Source: Peribacillus muralis
GTDB lineage: Bacteria > Bacillota > Bacilli > Bacillales > DSM-1321
Assembly: GCF_001645685.2 (NCBI RefSeq)
Contig: NZ_CP017080.1
Span: 1,416,001 to 1,480,000 of the forward strand
Reading direction: 5' to 3'
DNA length: 64,000 bases
Of the stretch, positions 25,304-34,918 are shown piece by piece (the first letter of the stretch is position 1; each line of letters starts with the position of its first letter). A program made the translations under genes and the position numbers. Below the pieces are notes generated by a model that was given only the letters and a program-made list of their open reading frames with translations, was not told where the DNA came from and made no database searches.

Positions 25304-26035
25304 TTACAGTATCTCCAATAGGATGACCATGAACAAAAGACCGATGATGAAGGAATAGGTAGAGGTGCGTTCATTGCCATCTCCATGACTTTCCGGAATC
25401 AATTCCTTATAGACAATGAAAAGCATGGCACCTGCTGCAAAAGCCAGACCATATGGAACCAGGAACCCGATGTATGATGTTAGATAAAAACCCAATAAGC
25501 CCGTTATTATTTCGATGGTGCCAGTTAAGGTTGCAATGAGGAAAGCTGTGAATTTACCGATTTTTTGATTGATTAAAAAGAGGGCGACAAGTAAGCCCTC
25601 GGGAGCATTTTGCAGCCCTATGGCAAAAGCGATCAAGTTCCCCGTATCAGCGGTATCAGAGGCGTAACTCACCCCAACAGAAAGCCCCTCAGGAATATTA
25701 TGGAGTGTAATGGCAGTTATGATAAGCAAAGCCTTTTCATCGAATTGAATGCCGCTTTTCGTATGGCCGAGATCGATATGCGGAATATTTCTTTCCATGA
25801 TCGTTAAGGTCATGACCCCGAGGAAAACGCCAATTACAAGCTGAATATAGCCTCCCGTGGCAAGGGACTCTGGAATTAGGCTCAATAATGAAGCTGCCAT
25901 CATGATACCGGCGGTAAATGCCAGAAGAGTGTCCCTGAATCGGTGTGTGATTGAACCTTGAATGAATAGAATAGGTAACGCACCGAAACCTGTGGACATA
26001 GCAGATAGGATGCTGCCTAATAAAACCCCACTCAT
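25304..26035 (-). CDS. ZIP-family divalent metal transporter
   Basis: A 243-residue, eight-helix ZIP transporter (ZupT-like) for uptake of zinc, iron or manganese. Metal-site motifs are TLHNIPEGLSVG in helix IV and GLQNAPEGLLVA in helix V. The usual second His is replaced by Gln/Asn, as in several GufA-type members. AAAGGAG lies 6 bases before the ATG. It stands alone; no regulator box was recognised. Confidence 0.88.
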   Translation of the reverse strand: MSGVLLGSILSAMSTGFGALPILFIQGSITHRFRDTLLAFTAGIMMAASLLSLIPESLATGGYIQLVIGVFLGVMTLTIMERNIPHIDLGHTKSGIQFDEKALLIITAITLHNIPEGLSVGVSYASDTADTGNLIAFAIGLQNAPEGLLVALFLINQKIGKFTAFLIATLTGTIEIITGLLGFYLTSYIGFLVPYGLAFAAGAMLFIVYKELIPESHGDGNERTSTYSFIIGLLFMVILLEIL

Positions 26036-26162
26036 AAATTTCTCCTTTGTATATACTAATCGATTCTTATTGAACCGTAAGGGTGAAGCAATAATGTATT
26101 GTATTGAGTGGATGAAAAATAGGTTCCTGATTCAAAGGCAGGCCAGTCATGACGTATGAGTA

Positions 26163-27386
26163 TCATTCTTGGGCATACCATTTTTTTAGTGTCGAATCCG
26201 TTGGCAGCATCATGCTGATGATACCGAGCAACGGCAAGAATCCGACCAGTTTGATCATGGATTGAATTCCGATTATATCCGCGATGGCTCCCAGAGATAC
26301 AGATCCGATGGCTCCCATCCCGAAGGCTAACCCTACTGTCAAGCCAGCCATCGTCCCGACTTTACCAGGGACCAATTCCTGTGCATATATGACGGTGACC
26401 GAAAAACTGCTCATGATGATGAAGCCCGCTATCAATAGCAAGACAAAAGCGGCAGCAGGAGGCACGAATGGCAGCAGGGCGGTGATAGGGGTGCTGGCAG
26501 CGAAAGAAAGGAAAATCACATTTTTGCGCCCGAATCTGTCTGCAAGCGGACCACCGAAAAACGTCCCTACAGCTCCAGCTGCCAAAAAGGCAAACAAGAA
26601 TATTTGCGCGGATTTAATGGTGAATGAATGTTGCTCGATTAAATAAAAACTATAAAAGTTTGTCATGCAGGATACATACCAGGAACGGGCAAAAATAATG
26701 AACAATATTAAAATCAATGCTTTCGCCACTTTATTAGAGCGCTCTTTATTGATTACTTTGGCAGCTAGCTTTTTCGGTTGGAAAGAAACGAGTTTTTGCG
26801 AATACCACTTCGCTATATAAAGTAATAAGATAACCGCTGTTAAAGCAACCAGGGCAAACCAAAGTGCGCCTTTTTGGCCGAAAGGGACAAGCACGATTGC
26901 TGTGATGAGCGGGGCAAGGGCCTGGCCGCTATTCCCACCAACCTGATAAATCGATTGTGCCAGTCCTCTCTTGGGTCCTCCGGCCATATAGGCGACCCTG
27001 GATCCCTCCGGATGGAAAATGGCCGAACCAAAGCCCATCAGGATCACTGCACCCAGGATGATGGTATAGCTTGGTGCAATTGCAAGGATGATGACCCCGA
27101 TCAAAGTGCTGGTCAAGCCAATGGGCAATGCATAGGGAATCGGCTTTTTATCTGTATAGAAGCCAACGGCAGGCTGTAAAAGTGATGATACGATATTCAG
27201 GCAGAATGCGATCATACCAAGCTGGGTATATGTCAGCGACATGGATTTTTCAAGGATGGGGAACATCGCCGGAACAACAGCCTGAAGAGAATCATTCATC
27301 AAATGGCATATCCCGATGATGATCATGATTTTCAGAGTCATATCTTGTTTCTGTGGTTGTGGTTTCTTAACAGTGATACTTCCCAT
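26163..27386 (-). CDS. MFS transporter, fosmidomycin-resistance (Fsr) type
   Basis: A 407-residue twelve-helix major facilitator. The N-terminal GICHLMNDSLQAVVPAMFPIL and the HPEGSRVAYMAGGPKRGLAQS block are typical of the Fsr subfamily of drug/proton antiporters. GPLADRFGRKNV is the MFS loop motif of the second half. The natural substrate is not known. GGAAGAAGGAA precedes the ATG. Confidence 0.83.
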   Translation of the reverse strand: MGSITVKKPQPQKQDMTLKIMIIIGICHLMNDSLQAVVPAMFPILEKSMSLTYTQLGMIAFCLNIVSSLLQPAVGFYTDKKPIPYALPIGLTSTLIGVIILAIAPSYTIILGAVILMGFGSAIFHPEGSRVAYMAGGPKRGLAQSIYQVGGNSGQALAPLITAIVLVPFGQKGALWFALVALTAVILLLYIAKWYSQKLVSFQPKKLAAKVINKERSNKVAKALILILFIIFARSWYVSCMTNFYSFYLIEQHSFTIKSAQIFLFAFLAAGAVGTFFGGPLADRFGRKNVIFLSFAASTPITALLPFVPPAAAFVLLLIAGFIIMSSFSVTVIYAQELVPGKVGTMAGLTVGLAFGMGAIGSVSLGAIADIIGIQSMIKLVGFLPLLGIISMMLPTDSTLKKWYAQE

Positions 27387-27501
27387 TTGTATATTTCCTT
27401 CTTCCTATTAGAAAATTTGACTCATTCCATATATATGTAGGTGCATACGCCTTATTAATGAACAGGCCGCTTCTCACCTTCATCGAAGGGGCAATGGACG
27501 T

Positions 27502-28998
27502 TTATGGATGATTGGTTAATAAGGGTAAACTGATTGTAACGGTGGTCCCGATAAGGGGTTTGCTTGCAAGCTCGATCGTTCCATCAAATGATTCGATTAT
27601 TCGTTTGCATACAAAAAGCCCTAACCCTGTTCCCTCCTTTTTCGATGTGTAGAAGGGCTCGAACACCTTGTCTATATCTTTTTCATTCAGGCCTTGTCCA
27701 ATGTCGATGATATCTATTTTCGCATGTCCATTTTCATGGTAAATCCGTATGCTTAACAATTCACCATCCTTCATGGCTTCGAATCCGTTTTTGGCAGTGT
27801 TGAGGATGATTTGTTTAAGCTGGTCCTTTGTGCAACGGACCCATATCGGTTCCTTTACGACATTCCATGCCACTTCCATCTTGAAATGACGCGCTTCTGA
27901 TTCTATTATTGGTCTCAATTCGGCAATGATACTGCGAACATCATAGGTGGTCAATTTCCGGGCCATAGGTTTGCCTAAAATTAAAAACTCGCTGACGATA
28001 CTGTTAATCCGTTCAATCTCCTTCATGATGACAGAGTAATAAAACTGATCCTGTTCTTCAGTGTGTTTTTCAACGAGCAATTGTATGAGACCCTTAATGC
28101 CGGTAAGTGGATTCTTTATTTCATGTGCGGTGCTTGCCGCCAATGTGCCGACAAAATCTATTTTTTGCTTTTCAATCAATGCCTTTTGTTTTTTTTCCTC
28201 CCTGCGAACGAGCAGTTCTTCAACGAAGGTATAAACCATGTGAGTGAAAAAGAAGATGAAAAAGACAAACATGAAAAAGGCATTCATGGTATTTGTGTTG
28301 AGCGTGTCGGGCTTCTTGACGGAAAGGGTCCAATCGACTTCCGTTAAAGGAATTTCCACCCACTTCGAATCCCTGGTAGTGCTTTCAGCATTTATACTTA
28401 AAATTTGAATATGATCACTCGTTTCAAGTTTTAAGGTTTGATCGGGAATGAGGATATTTAGTATTTTTTCCATATGGTCCAAACGGATGTGTGCCAATAA
28501 AAAACCATGCGCCTTTTTCTCATGGTCCAGAATGGGAGCGAAGATGGAAAAATAGTTGAAACCGGAATTATTTAACGCCTTTCCTTCAGCAACAGCGGCT
28601 CTTTGCGTTACAATTGCACGGTTAATATCATCCTGTTCAATCAAATAATAATGATAGAGATTCTTATTCGTCCCAGATAAAGAGACGCCATCCATGCTTA
28701 TCCAGTAAACCCCTGCGTATCTCGGATCAGTATCCTTGATCCATTCCATGAGATGCTCGGTTTTTTCATCTTCCATATAAAGAACAGAACTGCTAAGGCT
28801 TAGCAGTTCAAGCTTTTTTTTTGTTTCACCGATAACTTGGTCTATGTATTCTTGATAAACCGATCCGGCCCACTCAGCCTGTTCCTGTCGTTCCTTTTGG
28901 ATGGAGTTTTCTAAATGAAGCCAATAAATGATGGATAGAATAAATAATGGTAAAATAACAATGAGTAAATAGGTTTTGAATTTATGCCTGATTTTCAT
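27502..28998 (-). CDS. kinD: Membrane sporulation histidine kinase KinD
   Basis: The 498-residue protein has a membrane helix at about 9-28, an external sensing region of about 220 residues (dCache-like), a second helix near 255-275, then HisKA with STAHEIKNPLTGIKGL and an HATPase with ILNTAKNGFEAMKDGE, DIGQGL and GTGLGLF. Size, topology and the divergent MarR gene (ykvE in B. subtilis) identify KinD, which senses external signals and acts on the Spo0A relay in biofilm and sporulation control. The start at 28998 is my choice; the frame is open further upstream but has no good ribosome site. Confidence 0.88.
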   Translation of the reverse strand: MKIRHKFKTYLLIVILPLFILSIIYWLHLENSIQKERQEQAEWAGSVYQEYIDQVIGETKKKLELLSLSSSVLYMEDEKTEHLMEWIKDTDPRYAGVYWISMDGVSLSGTNKNLYHYYLIEQDDINRAIVTQRAAVAEGKALNNSGFNYFSIFAPILDHEKKAHGFLLAHIRLDHMEKILNILIPDQTLKLETSDHIQILSINAESTTRDSKWVEIPLTEVDWTLSVKKPDTLNTNTMNAFFMFVFFIFFFTHMVYTFVEELLVRREEKKQKALIEKQKIDFVGTLAASTAHEIKNPLTGIKGLIQLLVEKHTEEQDQFYYSVIMKEIERINSIVSEFLILGKPMARKLTTYDVRSIIAELRPIIESEARHFKMEVAWNVVKEPIWVRCTKDQLKQIILNTAKNGFEAMKDGELLSIRIYHENGHAKIDIIDIGQGLNEKDIDKVFEPFYTSKKEGTGLGLFVCKRIIESFDGTIELASKPLIGTTVTISLPLLTNHP

Positions 28999-29155
28999 GT
29001 TCGTCACTACTTTAGCTTTTTTTTTTTCAAGTATAACAAACTGTTTGATTAAACAATACATTCTCGAGTCGCAAATTGACAAAGATGTCATATTGTCATA
29101 TAATAACTTTTAATTCAAGATATTTTAATTAAAAATACTTTAAGGTTGTGAACTT

Positions 29156-29593
29156 ATGGAGAATAATAACATCCAACAGTCATTGAAACTGTTCATTGTG
29201 ATGTCTAGAGCTCATCGCTCCATTAATGATGTGGTAAATAAACATATAGCAGAAGAGGGGTTGAACCCAACTGAGTTTGCCGTACTGGAATTACTTTATC
29301 ACAAAGGCGATCAGCCTCTCCAGCAAATAGGCGGGAAAATCTTGCTAGCGAGCGGTAGCATCACCTATGTCGTCGATAAACTTGAACAAAAGGAATATCT
29401 TCAGCGCATAGCTTGTAAAGAGGACCGCCGTGTAACCTTTGCCAAAATAACGGACAAAGGTAAAGCCTTTATTGAAGGGGTATTTCCCGAGCATGAGAAG
29501 AGAATCGATGATATCATGAGCGTCCTTACAGATAATGAAAAAGCTACAGTGATTGAGCTGCTTAAAAAGATTGGTTATTCTGCTCAAAACTAG
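29156..29593 (+). CDS. ykvE: MarR-family regulator YkvE
   Basis: A 145-residue winged-helix protein with the MarR DNA-binding core (about 35-100), including LQQIGGKILLASGSITYVVDKLEQKEYL in two conserved helices and the wing DRRVTFAKITDKGKAF. It is divergent from kinD with 157 bp between starts; that region has a direct repeat TTTTAATT N7 TTTTAATT that could be a MarR target. In B. subtilis ykvE has the same neighbour. Confidence 0.86.
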   Translation: MENNNIQQSLKLFIVMSRAHRSINDVVNKHIAEEGLNPTEFAVLELLYHKGDQPLQQIGGKILLASGSITYVVDKLEQKEYLQRIACKEDRRVTFAKITDKGKAFIEGVFPEHEKRIDDIMSVLTDNEKATVIELLKKIGYSAQN

Positions 29594-29600
29594 CTTATGA

Positions 29601-29636
29601 ACCAGCGCCCTTTTTTTAATAGGTGCTGGTTTTTTG
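29601..29636 (+). terminator. Terminator of ykvE
   Basis: ACCAGCGCC / GGTGCTGGT (one G-T pair) runs into TTTTTTG, starting 8 bp after the stop. Confidence 0.87.
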
Positions 29637-29817
29637 TGGTATCGGATGATGAAGGTGCAACCATTTAAAAGCTTTTTGTGAAGCCTTGAAGGGTTTTGAT
29701 GATGTTGCGGAGAATGTAATTATATTACGATAAACCACTTATTTTAGAAACCAGTTGAAAATAGTCAAGTTAGGTTATGGACAAAAGCTGGTCAAACGTG
29801 AAAAGGGGCGTCTACAT

Positions 29818-31512
29818 ATGAAATTTAACGAGTATGAATATAAACGGCCGGAAATGGATGAGATTAAAGCCCGGTTCATGAAATCCTTGGAAAAGCTAAC
29901 GGAGGCAAAAGACGTGTCTGCCCAAATAGCGGCCATTGAAGAAATAAATGAAATTCGAAACTATGTAGATACGATGTTTAACTTGGTATACATTAGGCAT
30001 TCCATTGATACGAATGATGAATTCTATAAAGTGGAGAATGATTATATAGACGACTTCTCCCCTGAAATGGAAGAGTTGACTTCAAAATTTTACAGTGAAC
30101 TTGTCCGATCTACATATCGCCAGGAACTAGAGGCCAAATGGGGCAGTCAGCTGTTCGATTTGGCGGAAGCCCAACTTAAAACCTTTTCACCTGATATCAT
30201 TCCGCAGCTTCAAAGGGAGAATAAACTATCCAGCCAATATTCACAATTAATTGCATCCGCAAAAATTGACTTCGATGGCAATGAGCTGACTCTGGCTGAG
30301 CTTCAGCCCTTTATGGAATCGGCGGACCGTGAATCAAGAAAAAATGCAAGCGAGGCATATTATGGTTTCTTCGAAGAAAATCAGAATGAATTAGATCGTA
30401 TATTTGATGAACTTGTCAAGGTAAGGCATGAAATTGCGCTTGCGCTAGGCTATGGGAATTTTGTTGAACTCGGTTATTATCGAATGACAAGGACAGATTA
30501 TGATGCCAAAATGGCAGCTGCATTTCGCAAGCAGGTAAAAGAGGAAGTTGTCCCGCTTGTTACCAGGTTGAAGGATCGTCAGCGAGAACGTCTTGGTCTG
30601 GATACTTTGAAATACTATGATGAGAATTTTCATTTCAAGACGGGAAATGCTGTTCCTAAAGGCGACGCGGAGTGGATCATCGCAAATGGGAAAAAGATGT
30701 ATCAAGAACTTTCGCCTGAAACGGATGAGTTCTTCAATTATATGATTGATAATGACCTCATGGACCTTGTGGCCAAGAAAGGAAAAGAAAGCGGCGGATA
30801 CTGCACTTTTATAGAAGATTATAAAGCTCCGTTCATATTTTCCAATTTCAACGGGACTTCGGGGGATATTGATGTATTAACACATGAGGCAGGTCATGCA
30901 TTCCAAGTGTATCGCAGTCGCAATCTCGATATTCCGGAATATTACTGGCCTACATATGAAGCATGTGAAATCCATTCCATGAGCATGGAATTTCTTACGT
31001 GGCCATGGATGGAATTGTTTTTCAAGGAAGATACGGAAAAATATAAGTTTTCCCATTTGAGTGGGGCGCTAATATTCCTTCCGTACGGAGTGGCTGTTGA
31101 TGAATTTCAGCATTTCGTTTATGAAAACCCAGAAGCCTCTCCGCAAGAAAGAAAGCAGGCCTGGCGTAAGATCGAGAGGGAGTATTTGCCGCATCGTGAT
31201 TATGAAGGAAATGAATTCTTGGAGACTGGCGGTTTTTGGCAGAGACAAAGCCATATCTATCAGTCACCCTTTTATTATATTGATTATACATTGGCCCAAA
31301 TATGTGCTTTTCAATTCTGGAAGAGGTCTGCCGAGAAAGATGAAACGGCGTGGCAGGATTACTTAAAACTATGTCAACTTGGAGGAAGCCAATCTTTCCT
31401 TGGTCTCGTTGAATCCGCGAACTTGAAATCTCCTTTTGCTGATGGGACTGTCCAGTCCGTCGTGAAGGTGATAGACGAATGGCTCTCCACTGTCGATGAT
31501 AAAGCATTATAA
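29818..31512 (+). CDS. M3-family oligoendopeptidase (PepF-like)
   Basis: A 564-residue zinc metallopeptidase. The active-site HEAGHAFQVY motif (HExxH) lies near residue 360, and the third zinc ligand is expected in YEACEIHSMSMEFL about 25 residues later. No signal peptide is present, so it is cytosolic and degrades short peptides. ATG 29818 has AAAGGGG about 9 bases upstream; the open frame before it is not credible. Monocistronic, with a strong terminator. Confidence 0.88.
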   Translation: MKFNEYEYKRPEMDEIKARFMKSLEKLTEAKDVSAQIAAIEEINEIRNYVDTMFNLVYIRHSIDTNDEFYKVENDYIDDFSPEMEELTSKFYSELVRSTYRQELEAKWGSQLFDLAEAQLKTFSPDIIPQLQRENKLSSQYSQLIASAKIDFDGNELTLAELQPFMESADRESRKNASEAYYGFFEENQNELDRIFDELVKVRHEIALALGYGNFVELGYYRMTRTDYDAKMAAAFRKQVKEEVVPLVTRLKDRQRERLGLDTLKYYDENFHFKTGNAVPKGDAEWIIANGKKMYQELSPETDEFFNYMIDNDLMDLVAKKGKESGGYCTFIEDYKAPFIFSNFNGTSGDIDVLTHEAGHAFQVYRSRNLDIPEYYWPTYEACEIHSMSMEFLTWPWMELFFKEDTEKYKFSHLSGALIFLPYGVAVDEFQHFVYENPEASPQERKQAWRKIEREYLPHRDYEGNEFLETGGFWQRQSHIYQSPFYYIDYTLAQICAFQFWKRSAEKDETAWQDYLKLCQLGGSQSFLGLVESANLKSPFADGTVQSVVKVIDEWLSTVDDKAL

Positions 31513-31554
31513 AAGATGAATTTTACATGAAATGATAGAGTATCAACCAAGGAC

Positions 31555-31590
31555 AACGCTTGAGGATCTTTCCTTAAGCGTTTTTATTTT
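31555..31590 (+). terminator. Terminator of the M3 peptidase gene
   Basis: AACGCTTGAGGA / TCCTTAAGCGTT is followed by TTTATTTTTG. Confidence 0.87.
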
Positions 31591-31690
31591 TGTTTTATCA
31601 AAAAAAGCAGAGAATTGTTCCGTTGGAATATCACTTGGCTTGTCTTAAATGCATCTTCCTTACATATAGATGTAGGGAGGAGGGGAGCGT

Positions 31691-32731
31691 ATGCTTTCAA
31701 GGTGGTCAGGGGTTTTTCAGATTGCAGCCGTTTACGTAGGCACGGTGGTAGGTGCCGGCTTTGCAACTGGAAAAGAAATCGTAGAGTTTTTTACCCGTTA
31801 TGGCTTTTATGGCTTTATTGGGATTTTAATAGCAGGTTATATTTTCATTTTTAGCGGTACGAAAATCATGCTCATTTCAGCAAGGATTAACGCCTCATCC
31901 TATGAGGAGTTCAATCAATTCCTTTTTGGGAAGAAGATAGCCGGAATCATCAATATTTTTTTCCTCATCATGCTGTTGGGCGTGACAGCTGTCATGATCT
32001 CCGGTGCGGGAGCAGTGTTTGAAGAACAACTGGGCGTGCCAAAAAGTATAGGAAGCTGGTCAACGATCATCCTGGCATCATTGGTTTTGATGATGGGGAT
32101 GCGAGGGGTGTTCACGGTCAACTCCTTTGTCGTACCGATCATGATTTGTTTTAGTATCATCCTTTTTTGCTCGACATTGGGAAACGGTGAGTTCTTTCAT
32201 AACCTTACAAAGGTGCCGGATGAAGTGATCACCTTAAAAACGATATTATCCCCATTTGCCTATACAGCCTTCAATCTTGCTTTGGCACAGGCGGTACTCG
32301 TTCCTGTTGCGTATGAAGTACGGGATGAGAAGGTCATAAAGCGTGGTGCGATTCTTGGAGGAATATTCCTGACCGTCATTTTATTGACGGGGCATTTTTC
32401 ACTCATGACTCTTCCTGGCGTGAATAGCTTTGAAATTCCTTCAGCGGTAATCATGAGGACCGCAGCCTCCCAATTGTATTGGATGTTCATTTTGGTGATT
32501 TACGGGGAGATTTTCACCTCGGTGATTGGAAATATATATGGATTACAGAGGCAAATCAGTCGCTATATCAAATGGCCAAGTATCTTGATCATTGCTTTGA
32601 TTTTCTTCATTGCGTTAGGGATAGGTGAATTGGGATACGGAAGGTTATTAGGTTATATATATCCAGTGTTTGGATACATCAGCCTGCTTTTTTTAATGTT
32701 GGTTTGGAAAAGCAAGGGAGGAAAGGAGTAA
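31691..32731 (+). CDS. ykvI: YkvI-family membrane protein
   Basis: A 346-residue protein with about ten hydrophobic helices, beginning WSGVFQIAAVYVGTVVGAGFATGKEIVEFF, which resembles helix 1 of amino-acid/cation symporters (LeuT/APC fold) with its GAGFA unwound segment. B. subtilis YkvI is its counterpart and has no proven function. AGGAGGGGAGC precedes the ATG. It is alone on its strand. Confidence 0.84.
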   Translation: MLSRWSGVFQIAAVYVGTVVGAGFATGKEIVEFFTRYGFYGFIGILIAGYIFIFSGTKIMLISARINASSYEEFNQFLFGKKIAGIINIFFLIMLLGVTAVMISGAGAVFEEQLGVPKSIGSWSTIILASLVLMMGMRGVFTVNSFVVPIMICFSIILFCSTLGNGEFFHNLTKVPDEVITLKTILSPFAYTAFNLALAQAVLVPVAYEVRDEKVIKRGAILGGIFLTVILLTGHFSLMTLPGVNSFEIPSAVIMRTAASQLYWMFILVIYGEIFTSVIGNIYGLQRQISRYIKWPSILIIALIFFIALGIGELGYGRLLGYIYPVFGYISLLFLMLVWKSKGGKE

Positions 32732-32776
32732 AGGCGGAACGGGGGCATGACCTTAGCCTCCGTCCCAGAGGGATGG

Positions 32777-33400
32777 TCACTCTTTCGAAAGCGTCTGGGC
32801 CATCTCCAGGAAAGCATCCCGGTAATCCTTATCTTTTTTCGTGAATATGGTTAAGAGGAGGGGTTCCTTTTCATTTTTGATCAATATGGATGTGATGACT
32901 TCATCTCCGTCCTTCACTTCAAATCCAATCCCATTCCCTACATCAAGTCTTGGGTCCGTAATCGTTTCTGAAAGGCTTTTCAGTTGGTTTTTGACATTTT
33001 TTCCCTCTTCATCCCAGTCGACGTCCCCTGTCAATAACTCGATTCGCATGAAAATGGAGTCATCTTCATTTAAGACCACTACATCTTTTCCGGGTTCTTC
33101 GGCACTTAACTTAAACTGCTGCAGAACATAGAGGCTAAATGGCTGGTTGTCGCTTCTTTTTAGGAAGGCCGTTGTTTCGATTGCTCTGCCGTTAATCGTA
33201 TATTTCAAATTTTTTTCCATCAATCTTACTTTGTTGGTTTTAACAGGATCTCCAGTCTCTTGATGAGCTGAATGGGTTTCGTTATTTTTTTCACCTGAAT
33301 TCTCCTGAATCGGACCTTTGTTTTCTGCTGCGCTTCCGCAGCCCGTCAGCAGAAGACAGGCTAAGGTAATATAACCTGCGTGATTTTTCCAAATGATCAT
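32777..33400 (-). CDS. Secreted lipoprotein of unknown function
   Basis: The 207-residue precursor has a short signal peptide ending in the lipobox LLTGC (Cys at about residue 22), a Ser/Glu/Asn-rich linker, and a roughly 140-residue mixed alpha/beta domain that I do not recognise. It would be anchored on the outer face of the membrane. GGAGGATGAGG precedes ATG 33400. No conserved partner is evident. Confidence 0.75.
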   Translation of the reverse strand: MIIWKNHAGYITLACLLLTGCGSAAENKGPIQENSGEKNNETHSAHQETGDPVKTNKVRLMEKNLKYTINGRAIETTAFLKRSDNQPFSLYVLQQFKLSAEEPGKDVVVLNEDDSIFMRIELLTGDVDWDEEGKNVKNQLKSLSETITDPRLDVGNGIGFEVKDGDEVITSILIKNEKEPLLLTIFTKKDKDYRDAFLEMAQTLSKE

Positions 33401-33510
33401 GTGTTGTACCTCATCCTCCTGATTGGATTTAAGTATGGAAAAAAGGAATTCCTTCATATGAGTAGACGGTATGGACAGGAAAAGGTTACAAGGATTGCTG
33501 AAAACTTAAA

Positions 33511-33541
33511 ACGGAATGGTCTTTTTAATGACCATTCCGTA
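33511..33541 (-). terminator. Terminator of ykvS
   Basis: The perfect stem ACGGAATGGTC / GACCATTCCGT with an 8-base loop is followed on the minus strand by TTTTAAG. Confidence 0.82.
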
Positions 33542-33555
33542 AGTTTATGATGAAG

Positions 33556-33732
33556 TTATCCTATGATTTTATAATTTTTATGATTGACGACGGTTTTTTG
33601 TTCAAGTTCCAAATCACGATAATTTTCCATATATGTGACGTCCACGATTACTGAGTTCTCGTTCACTTTCTCGACGATTCCTTTTAGGCCTTCTCTAAAT
33701 TCAATGATATTTCCAACTTCCGCTTTCTTCAT
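33556..33732 (-). CDS. ykvS: YkvS, DUF2187 protein
   Basis: A 58-residue small beta-rich, KOW-like protein (VGNIIEFREGLKGIVEKVNENSVIVD). B. subtilis YkvS is about the same size and belongs to DUF2187; function unknown. ATG 33732 is selected with GGAAAGGATG in front; the longer frame includes that ribosome site as codons. Confidence 0.82.
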   Translation of the reverse strand: MKKAEVGNIIEFREGLKGIVEKVNENSVIVDVTYMENYRDLELEQKTVVNHKNYKIIG

Positions 33733-33970
33733 GGTAATCATCCTTTCCGATTTCGTTTCCAATGATTAAAAAGTTATTATGGAGTAATTGGATTATTCGA
33801 ACATCTTGCCGTTTAGATTTTGACGTGGGGAGTGCAAGTGAGAGATTGAATATCTCTTCTGTCGGTACAGTAAGCAAAACTTTCTAAGGAAGTGACTTTC
33901 TTGTCATGAAGCAATTAAGATGATAACGCTTTATTTGGTAGATCTTGTATATGGAGGTGTTCTGACCAGT

Positions 33971-34090
33971 ATGTATTCCTATGTACAAAAAATGCCAAAC
34001 AATTTACATTATGATATTTTACTATACAGTTTGCACTATTTTAAAGCATACGTAAAGAATAATGTAGCAAGTATGCCTAAAAAATTCTGA
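33971..34090 (+). CDS. Possible 39-residue peptide
   Basis: GGAGGTG at 33953-33959 precedes an ATG at 33971 that opens a 39-codon frame (MYSYVQKMPNNL... ending PKKF). It is Tyr/Asn/Lys-rich and unknown to me. The ribosome site is the main support; spacing of 11 bases is long. The surrounding 33733-34182 stretch shows nothing else clear apart from promoter-like AT-rich sequence before the next gene. Confidence 0.3.
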   Translation: MYSYVQKMPNNLHYDILLYSLHYFKAYVKNNVASMPKKF

Positions 34091-34182
34091 TTTAAATTAG
34101 GTACACAGTTTATGATAAAATGGAAACGGAATTTCTCTTGTCCGGTGGATGGAAAATTATTGAGAAAAAAGGAGATAATCTG

Positions 34183-34377
34183 ATGAATGCAGACGAAGCA
34201 AATGAATTGCTGAATAAATTGGCCAATCGTGAAATTGATGAATTCAGGATATCCAAGGAAGATTTTTTAGTGTTTCGTGAGGTGCTTGTGAACAGGGAAG
34301 ACTTTAAACATTTTCGGGGGAATGCACATCATAACGGTGAGATCATCTATACGTACTTAGAAGAAGCGAGAAGTTGA
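34183..34377 (+). CDS. Small hypothetical protein
   Basis: A 64-residue acidic, helical protein (NADEANELLNKLANREID..., EDFLVFREVLVNREDFKHF). I do not recognise a named family. AAAAGGAG lies 9 bases before ATG 34183 and a strong terminator follows, so it is a genuine single-gene unit. Confidence 0.7.
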   Translation: MNADEANELLNKLANREIDEFRISKEDFLVFREVLVNREDFKHFRGNAHHNGEIIYTYLEEARS

Positions 34378-34388
34378 TAAAAGAAATA

Positions 34389-34423
34389 GGGGAGGGTGGC
34401 TCATTATTTGAGCCACCCTCCCA
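34389..34423. terminator. Bidirectional terminator
   Basis: A 14-bp GC-rich stem, GGGAGGGTGGCTCA / TGAGCCACCCTCCC, lies between converging genes. Confidence 0.82.
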
Positions 34424-34918
34424 TCATTTACAACTTACATTCATTTGCCTTCTTAATTTGACTATAGCCGACTTTCTCCATGATTTGACGGCTGAGGGGG
34501 ATACCTGATAAAGCTCCGCAATTTCAGATATTGTTTTATTCTCCATATAGGTCTGCAAAAGCCAGCGTCGCTGATTCAAGGTCAAGCCTTCCGTGTAGGC
34601 TAATATATTCTCACTACGGAAGGCTTCTTCGTGTATGGAAAAGGAATCAGTGATTTCAAGGATGCTTGTATCATATGGTTTGGTGTTGGTTTCATATTTA
34701 TGATGTTTTTTCAATTCATTCATGATTCGCCCTTTGATGAACGTATAGGCATAGCTATGGAATTGTCCGTGGTCTGCATTGAAATTCAAATAAGAATCCC
34801 AGAGGGCAATCAGCCCCACTTGGAAATATTCGTCCTTATTTTTATAAATGGAAAGAGACCGGATAATGTGATGGATCATCGGGGTGAACTTCGCCGTTAA
34901 AGTCGAAAAATCCGTCAT
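34424..34918 (-). CDS. Small sigma-70 family RNA polymerase sigma factor
   Basis: A 164-residue sigma factor with region 2 (DEYFQVGLIALWDSYLNF, then GRIMNELKK) and region 4 helix-turn-helix (ISEIAELYQVSPSAVKSWRKSAIVKLRR). It lacks regions 1 and 3, as do small sigma factors of the SigH/YvrI/Xpf kind; it is not a standard ECF protein with a neighbouring anti-sigma gene. Its regulon is unknown. ATG 34918 is used; AAAGG is 12 bases before it and an in-frame TTG at 34927 is the alternative. Confidence 0.8.
   Translation of the reverse strand: MTDFSTLTAKFTPMIHHIIRSLSIYKNKDEYFQVGLIALWDSYLNFNADHGQFHSYAYTFIKGRIMNELKKHHKYETNTKPYDTSILEITDSFSIHEEAFRSENILAYTEGLTLNQRRWLLQTYMENKTISEIAELYQVSPSAVKSWRKSAIVKLRRQMNVSCK

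Noticed and set aside
26284..26646. 120-codon plus-strand frame
   Set aside because: Antisense shadow of the Fsr-type MFS transporter gene.
31022..31507. 161-codon minus-strand frame
   Set aside because: Antisense to the C-terminal third of the M3 peptidase gene, without ribosome site or family resemblance.
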